Positions 34,390 through 38,450 of a stretch of DNA of 38,450 nt are shown piece after piece. This stretch comes from Deltaproteobacteria bacterium (GTDB lineage: Bacteria > Desulfobacterota > Syntrophia > Syntrophales > Smithellaceae), in the NCBI GenBank assembly GCA_025355175.1, contig JANYAF010000068.1, forward strand, positions 1-38,450. The letters run 5' to 3'. Made by a program: the position numbers and the translations under genes. Under the pieces are notes generated by a model. The model saw only the letters and a list, made by a program, of their open reading frames with translations. It did not search any database and was not told the DNA's origin. How positions within the stretch are numbered: position 1 is the stretch's first letter; every line of letters starts with the position of its first letter.

Positions 34390-35412
34390 ATGAAAGCTGT
34401 CGTATTTCGTAAAGATAAAGGACTTGTCTATGAAGAGGTTCCCGACTACCAGCTCACGCCCGATGAGGTATTGGTCCGCGTGGCCAATACCGGCTTTTGC
34501 GGTTCCGATCATTCTTTGGTAGCAGGCGGGCTCGTACCCGATGGTTACATCCTGGGGCATGAAATCAGCGGCGTAGTCGTTGACAAAGGCGCCGACGCGG
34601 GGGGGGCTGTCTTGGGCCAGAGAGTCTGTATTCGTCCCACTTACTGCGGACAGTGCGCCAATTGTATCAATGGCAAGCCTCATCTTTGCCGGGTTCATAG
34701 GCGAACCGCGGGAATCGGCGATTTGCCCGGCGGCTTTGCTGAGTATGTCAAAGTATATCCGCAAATGCTGATTCCCATCCCTGCGGGCGTCGATTCGCGC
34801 AATGCGGCACTCGCGGAAACCTTTGCCTCGGCCCTGCATGCTATTCATTGCACAGGAGAGAAGACGGGTTCCGCACTGGTGATGGGAGGCGGCCCTATCG
34901 GTCTGTCTGCCGTCCGAATCCTCAAAATTCTCGGCTATGGTCCGATTGTGCTTTTCGAGCCGGTAAAGGAAAAGCGGGATATCGCTCTTCTCTATGGCGC
35001 CGATCATGCTTTTGATCCGCGCGAAAAGGATGTGGATCAGCAAGTCATGGTGATCGTTCCGGGTGGTTTTCATAAGACGTTCGAATGTTCCGGTGTCAAG
35101 GCCAATGTCGATCGCGCCATCCAACTGGCCGCGGATGGCGGACAAGTATGCATTGTGAGCGTTATCTTCACACCGCTCACAATCGCCGCGCCCTTCCTTA
35201 TCAATTTCAAGGAAGCCCGTCTGACAGCGTCCATCTCCAATACGCACCAGGAAAATATCCAGTGCCTCACGTGGATGGCGGAAGGGAAACTGGATGCACG
35301 ACCGCTTATCTCCGATTGCGAGCCTCTGGAACGCTTGCCTGCCGTTTATCGTGAAAGAATCGATACCGGTCTGGCCATAAAAGTGCTGCTGCGGATCGGC
35401 GAGGAATTTTAG
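34390..35412 (+). CDS. Zinc-dependent alcohol dehydrogenase (MDR family)
   Basis: A 340-residue medium-chain dehydrogenase. Catalytic-zinc ligands are in GFCGSDHSLVAGG and GHEISGVVVD; the structural-zinc loop is CGQCANCINGKPHLC; the nucleotide fold has VMGGGPIGLSAVRI. The ATG at 34390 has AAGGAAAG upstream; an earlier in-frame ATG at 34354 lies inside the stem-loop and gives an untypical N-terminus. It closes the plus-strand run that begins at dsrA. It may oxidise a hydroxysulfonate such as isethionate or dihydroxypropanesulfonate toward sulfoacetaldehyde; zinc dehydrogenases take part in some of those pathways. Direction and substrate are inferred. Confidence 0.85.
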   Translation: MKAVVFRKDKGLVYEEVPDYQLTPDEVLVRVANTGFCGSDHSLVAGGLVPDGYILGHEISGVVVDKGADAGGAVLGQRVCIRPTYCGQCANCINGKPHLCRVHRRTAGIGDLPGGFAEYVKVYPQMLIPIPAGVDSRNAALAETFASALHAIHCTGEKTGSALVMGGGPIGLSAVRILKILGYGPIVLFEPVKEKRDIALLYGADHAFDPREKDVDQQVMVIVPGGFHKTFECSGVKANVDRAIQLAADGGQVCIVSVIFTPLTIAAPFLINFKEARLTASISNTHQENIQCLTWMAEGKLDARPLISDCEPLERLPAVYRERIDTGLAIKVLLRIGEEF

Positions 35413-35439
35413 GATTCCAGTGTAGTGTCTCCTGGTAAT

Positions 35440-35520
35440 CTTGTCATATCGACCAGCGCGAGATATCTGGTGTTTTCTTACGATCATTAAGATTTCTCGC
35501 TTCGCTTCGAAATGACATAT
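35440..35520. repeat. Degenerate foldback repeat
   Basis: TTGTCATATCGACCAGCGCG and AGATATCT on the left are matched in inverted form by AAGATTTCTCGCTTCGCTTC and GAAATGACAT on the right. This resembles the common TGTCATTTCGAAGCGAAGCGAG-type intergenic repeats seen in many bacteria, here with several mismatches. It follows the alcohol dehydrogenase and ends just before a small orphan gene. Confidence 0.55.
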
Positions 35521-35544
35521 TGTATGAACATTGGAAAGCTGAAT

Positions 35545-35790
35545 ATGAATGAACAATTTGAACTTCTCTACGGCTTCATCCACTGTCGCGGGAAAACAAC
35601 CTATTGTGCAGGATTTGTGGAGACCCAAGCCGAAGCCGAGGCATGGGTCAGGCATCACCAGGAAGGGACATCCCGGAAGATGAAAATCCCCCCTGAAGAT
35701 CCCATTTGCTATTGCAAAGTCGCCTGGTGCCCCTTCAAGAAACAGAAACCATGGTTCGCCTTCGTAAATCAGGGATTTTATACCCCCTGA
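35545..35790 (+). CDS. Small cysteine-containing orphan protein
   Basis: An 81-residue protein beginning MNEQFELLYGFIHCRGKTTYC and containing five cysteines: CRGKTTYC near residues 14-21 and CYCKVAWCPF near the end. GGAAAG lies six bases before the ATG at 35545. In-frame ATGs further upstream (35512, 35524) lie in or beside a foldback repeat and have no ribosome site. The pattern of paired cysteines could bind a metal, but I do not recognise a family. It is on the plus strand, 132 bases after the dehydrogenase, and separated from it by a repeat. Confidence 0.5.
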   Translation: MNEQFELLYGFIHCRGKTTYCAGFVETQAEAEAWVRHHQEGTSRKMKIPPEDPICYCKVAWCPFKKQKPWFAFVNQGFYTP

Positions 35791-35837
35791 ACTATTTGGC
35801 TTTTAAAATACTCAAATGGAAAACCTTATTCCAAGTC

Positions 35838-35942
35838 GCATTCAAGATGACATTAAAAACACTTGCGTAAATGCGTATTTCATACGTCCTGATTGGGCGC
35901 AAAGCATTGCGCCCCTACGAATATTGGTGTCATCTTGAATGC
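35838..35942. repeat. 105-bp MITE-like foldback element
   Basis: A perfect 15-bp inverted repeat, GCATTCAAGATGACA (35838-35852) and its complement (35928-35942), encloses an internal palindrome GGGCGCAA-AGCA-TTGCGCCC (35895-35914). The CGCAAAGCATTGCG core resembles a widely dispersed intergenic repeat. It contains no ORF and lies between the orphan gene and the convergent GGDEF gene. Confidence 0.75.
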
Positions 35943-35995
35943 AATATCGAATTAGTGGGGTAAACTTGACTTTTTACGAGGCCATCAAACTTCGG

Positions 35996-37759
35996 TTACG
36001 ACTCCGAATAAATCCTGTTTTTCCCGTTCTTTTTTCCCTGATACATGAGCTGGTCGACCCGGTGCACGAAAACCTTCATGTCTTCCTGTGGCTTGTATTG
36101 CCCAAGTCCTATGCTCACCGTCACATGGACGGCCCGGCCCGGCGCCGGGGAGAAAGTCTCCTTCCTGAGCTCCGTCCGGATTCTTTCCGCGGTGAACGCG
36201 CCGTCCGCGCTGATTGTCATGGGTAGCAGGATCGTAAATTCCTCGCCGCCGTAACGATAGGCGGAATCGGTCTCCCTCAGGCATCGTTTCACTACCTGGC
36301 CGAGCCGCGACAATACACGATCCCCTTCAACATGGCCGTACGCGTCATTGAATGCCTTGAAATCGTCGAGATCGAACAGAAGGAGGGTTAAAGGCAGTTC
36401 ATATCGGCTCGATCGCTCTAATTCGATTTTAAGCTGGACGTAAAAATGCCGGGAATTATGAAGCTGGGTAAGCTCATCAACAATACTGAGCTCCTGGTAT
36501 CTCTTTTCGCTCTCCTGAAGCGCCTCCTCGGCCTGCCTGCGTTCGGTGACGTCTCGAGAAATACCCCGAAATCCGATTGGTTTACCTTTTGCGTCTCGAA
36601 TAAGGGATGCTGACAATTCGTTAAAATGCCGCCTCCCGTCCTTGGATATAAATTGCCCTGGAATTCGTTTAACCGGCGTTCCCGTATTATAGACATTATA
36701 AAAGATCTCATATAATTTCTTCTTTGTTGTTTCATCACTATAGTGCCGATAGCTCATACCGATGAGTTCCTCGCGGGAATAGCCCAAATCCCGGCACTCG
36801 GCATCATTGACAAAGGTAAAATGACCGGCTAGATCAACTTCAAAATAACCCTCGTCAATATCTTCCAATATCGTGCGGTATCTTTCTTCGCTCTTTTGCA
36901 GTTTTTCTTGCGCCTGCTTGCGCTCGGTGATGTCGCGGGCCACTGCCTGAAAGGCTACCACCTTGCCGTCCTGAAAGAGCAACTGGGTGTTTTGCCCGAC
37001 CCAAATCTCGCGGCCATCTTTTACGATAATGGGATATTCGGAGTAGGTATTGGGAATCCCCTTCACGAACTGACGGCCAAAGAACTTCATGGCCTCCTCA
37101 CACATGTCCGGTCGGATCAATGTTGCATAATGTTTCCCGATAAGCTCCTTTTCCCCGTACCCAACAATGCGGAGTGCCGCCGGATTGACAAAGGTGAAGT
37201 GCCCGGCGTCGTCCAATCTAAAGACGAGGTCACTTGCATTTTCCACCAAGGCCCGATACTGCTCCTCGCTCTCCTTTAGTATCTCATCCGCTCGCTTGCG
37301 TTCGGTGATGTCTTCAATAATACCAATACCGCCAACAACCTCACCCTTTTCAGAAGCAATTGGCGCAAACAGAATATGCACCGGCGTGACTTTGCCTGCG
37401 GTTGTGGAACGGTAATCATCGTCATAATAGCCCGGTTTCCCGTCGAGGGCCAGTTTAACGGCCGCAACAAGATGCTGATCCGGAAGAGTAAGCATATTGA
37501 GACCCATGAGCACCTCTCGTGATGACCCGATGATTTCAACAAACTTATTGTTGCATGACGTGATGATTCCTTTTTCGTTAAAGTGCAGGATACCCAACGG
37601 AGCGTTATCGAATATCAAACGATATTCCTGCTCGCTCTCCTGGAGCCCCGCTTCCGCCTGCTTGCGTTCGAGGAGGTGCTGCTCCTGCTCGGAAATTCTC
37701 TGCCTTAGAGAAGCCAGTTCCTGGATCAGTGCCTGCTTTGTCTTGGTTTGATCTTTAAT
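35996..37759 (-). CDS. PAS-PAS-PAS-GGDEF diguanylate cyclase
   Basis: A cytoplasmic sensor of about 587 residues. An N-terminal coiled coil (TKTKQALIQELASLRQRISE) leads into three PAS domains, each ending in a DITERK or DVTERR linker, and a C-terminal GGDEF domain with the active GGEEF motif (YRYGGEEF) and an upstream RETD inhibitory site. It should make cyclic di-GMP. No ATG, GTG or TTG lies at the start of the coiled coil. The only position with a good ribosome site (AGGGGAG, five-base spacer) is an ATT codon at 37759. A TTG at 37618 is the next usable start but would cut into the first PAS domain and has no site. No membrane segment is visible, so the signal is probably intracellular, possibly redox. 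Confidence 0.85.
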   Translation of the reverse strand: MKDQTKTKQALIQELASLRQRISEQEQHLLERKQAEAGLQESEQEYRLIFDNAPLGILHFNEKGIITSCNNKFVEIIGSSREVLMGLNMLTLPDQHLVAAVKLALDGKPGYYDDDYRSTTAGKVTPVHILFAPIASEKGEVVGGIGIIEDITERKRADEILKESEEQYRALVENASDLVFRLDDAGHFTFVNPAALRIVGYGEKELIGKHYATLIRPDMCEEAMKFFGRQFVKGIPNTYSEYPIIVKDGREIWVGQNTQLLFQDGKVVAFQAVARDITERKQAQEKLQKSEERYRTILEDIDEGYFEVDLAGHFTFVNDAECRDLGYSREELIGMSYRHYSDETTKKKLYEIFYNVYNTGTPVKRIPGQFISKDGRRHFNELSASLIRDAKGKPIGFRGISRDVTERRQAEEALQESEKRYQELSIVDELTQLHNSRHFYVQLKIELERSSRYELPLTLLLFDLDDFKAFNDAYGHVEGDRVLSRLGQVVKRCLRETDSAYRYGGEEFTILLPMTISADGAFTAERIRTELRKETFSPAPGRAVHVTVSIGLGQYKPQEDMKVFVHRVDQLMYQGKKNGKNRIYSES

Positions 37760-38146
37760 AGAATCTCCCCTTGTGGTTGGGCGATCTGTGCGGTTGCAAA
37801 GATAGCGAGAGATGATCTACGTGGTTGTGAGTCCTCCGTCAAAACCGCATAAATAAAAGGCACTAACTGGAGGGGAAAGTCAAGGGGATTTTTACCGATA
37901 AAAGCAGATTGCCGGTTAAAATCTTGAACTTTTTAGCGCGAGATCAACCACCTCGCGAGCTCGCTGCGGAGAATTGACGCTCGTCCCGCAATAGCGGGAT
38001 TAAAATTGTGTGGCTCAGGAAGAAATCAGCAGCAAGGTCCGAATACAAAACCCCGCAATGACTGCCTGTTATTCCTGTTTGACAACATATCGCTCTTTTG
38101 GTACCTTTCCACATTGGTGACATCCCCATTCGAGGAGCCAGACAAC
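37760..38146. other. Intergenic region between divergent GGDEF and ion-channel genes
   Basis: This 387-base stretch has no convincing gene. It holds the upstream region of the GGDEF gene, the second 64-bp dispersed repeat and a weak promoter-like pair, TTGACA (38079-38084) and TACCTT (38102-38107), 17 bases apart, in front of the ion-channel gene. Confidence 0.6.
37942..38005. repeat. 64-bp dispersed repeat, copy 2
   Basis: This matches 6463-6526 at about 60 of 64 positions. The differences are one base near the left end and three in the loop of the terminal hairpin (CCCGC-AATA-GCGGG here, CCCGC-TTAA-GCGGG in copy 1). The stem is kept in both copies although the loop changed. Confidence 0.8.
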
Positions 38147-38450
38147 ATGAAGGTACCCTTGATTTCCCATGACAGCAGAGTGAAGATTGGCTGGGACCTT
38201 CTGATGGTCATTGCTGTCTTCGCCTCAAGCCTCATCATCCCCTATCGGATGGTGTCAGGTCATGACCCCATGGATTTCCTTTATTGGTTGATTACCATCA
38301 TTTTCTGCATGGATATCATCATCATTTTCAACACCGAAGTGAAAACCAGCCTGAATGTATTGACTGACCGGAAATCCGTGGCAAAACAATATCTCACCAC
38401 CTGGCTTTTCCTCGACCTCCTCGCAGCGCTTCCTCTTGCTCCTCTGTTTG
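38147..38450 (+). CDS. Voltage-gated-type ion channel, N-terminal part (cut by window end)
   Basis: The frame is open from ATG 38147 to the window end (101 codons). GAGGAG lies about 10 bases upstream. The first residues are hydrophilic (MKVPLISHDSRVK), then hydrophobic segments follow: S1-like DLLMVIAVFASSLIIPYRM, S2-like ITIIFCMDIIIIFNTEV, then TDRKSVAKQYLTTWLFLDLL, where an S3-like helix begins. The FNTEV...D...IAxxYLxxWxFxDLLAALPLAP pattern resembles cyclic nucleotide-gated and HCN/EAG-type potassium channels. The pore and any nucleotide-binding domain lie outside the window, so the exact family is open. Confidence 0.65.
   Translation, partial: MKVPLISHDSRVKIGWDLLMVIAVFASSLIIPYRMVSGHDPMDFLYWLITIIFCMDIIIIFNTEVKTSLNVLTDRKSVAKQYLTTWLFLDLLAALPLAPLF

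Noticed and set aside
34255-35658. 467-codon minus-strand ORF opposite the zinc alcohol dehydrogenase
   Set aside because: It is the antisense shadow of a clear dehydrogenase, with low-complexity, His/Arg-rich translation and no domain.
1-38450. CRISPR array, tRNA or rRNA genes, insertion sequence transposase
   Set aside because: No regularly spaced direct repeats, tRNA-like cloverleaf, rRNA segment or transposase-like protein was seen on either strand; the repeats present are short foldback elements.

Overview
The window looks like a chromosomal region from an anaerobic, sulfite-reducing bacterium of the Desulfobacterota (former Deltaproteobacteria). A Syntrophales or Syntrophobacterales relative is plausible. 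The basis is a reductive-type dissimilatory sulfite reductase operon (dsrAB followed by dsrD, dsrN and dsrC, then a DsrMKJOP complex), PAS-GGDEF signalling and short dispersed foldback repeats. The placement is an inference from gene content; no rRNA or marker gene is present.

Layout. Positions 1-7234 hold mixed genes: yhbY, a YeiH-family sulfate/sulfite exporter with a 52-residue membrane companion, the ABC-F protein EttA, an MBL-fold hydrolase, a PspC-domain protein and a CcdA/TlpA-type thiol-redox pair. Positions 7465-12142 hold a secreted alkyl sulfatase followed by an unusual fusion of a classical NAD(P) aldehyde dehydrogenase with an iron-type alcohol dehydrogenase. Together they could take an alkyl sulfate ester to alcohol, aldehyde and carboxylate. 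A LysR regulator (12253-13137, minus strand) is divergent from the dsr operon, and the 488-bp space between them carries a duplicated AT-rich operator-like block.

Positions 13626-35412 form about 22 kb of same-strand, closely spaced genes: dsrA-dsrB-dsrD-dsrN-dsrC, an extra dsrM-like/dsrK-like pair, dsrM-dsrK-dsrJ-dsrO-dsrP and a CoA-disulfide/persulfide reductase with a rhodanese domain. These are followed directly by ackA, xsc (sulfoacetaldehyde acetyltransferase), a short-chain dehydrogenase, a second TPP enzyme, an MFS transporter and a zinc alcohol dehydrogenase. Read as a pathway, an organosulfonate would be imported and oxidised to sulfoacetaldehyde. Xsc would split it into sulfite and acetyl phosphate, AckA would make ATP from acetyl phosphate, and sulfite would be respired by DsrAB/DsrC with electrons delivered through the DsrMK-type membrane complexes. 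No sat, aprAB or qmo gene is in the window, which fits sulfite arising from a sulfonate rather than from sulfate, although those genes could lie elsewhere.

Positions 35413-38450 hold foldback repeats, a small cysteine-rich orphan protein, a PAS-PAS-PAS-GGDEF diguanylate cyclase that appears to start at a rare ATT codon, a second copy of a 64-bp dispersed repeat, and the beginning of a voltage-gated-type ion channel cut by the window end. The most notable system is the dsr-ackA-xsc run, a candidate dedicated organosulfonate-respiration operon with two tandem DsrMK modules and an unidentified upstream sulfonate substrate.
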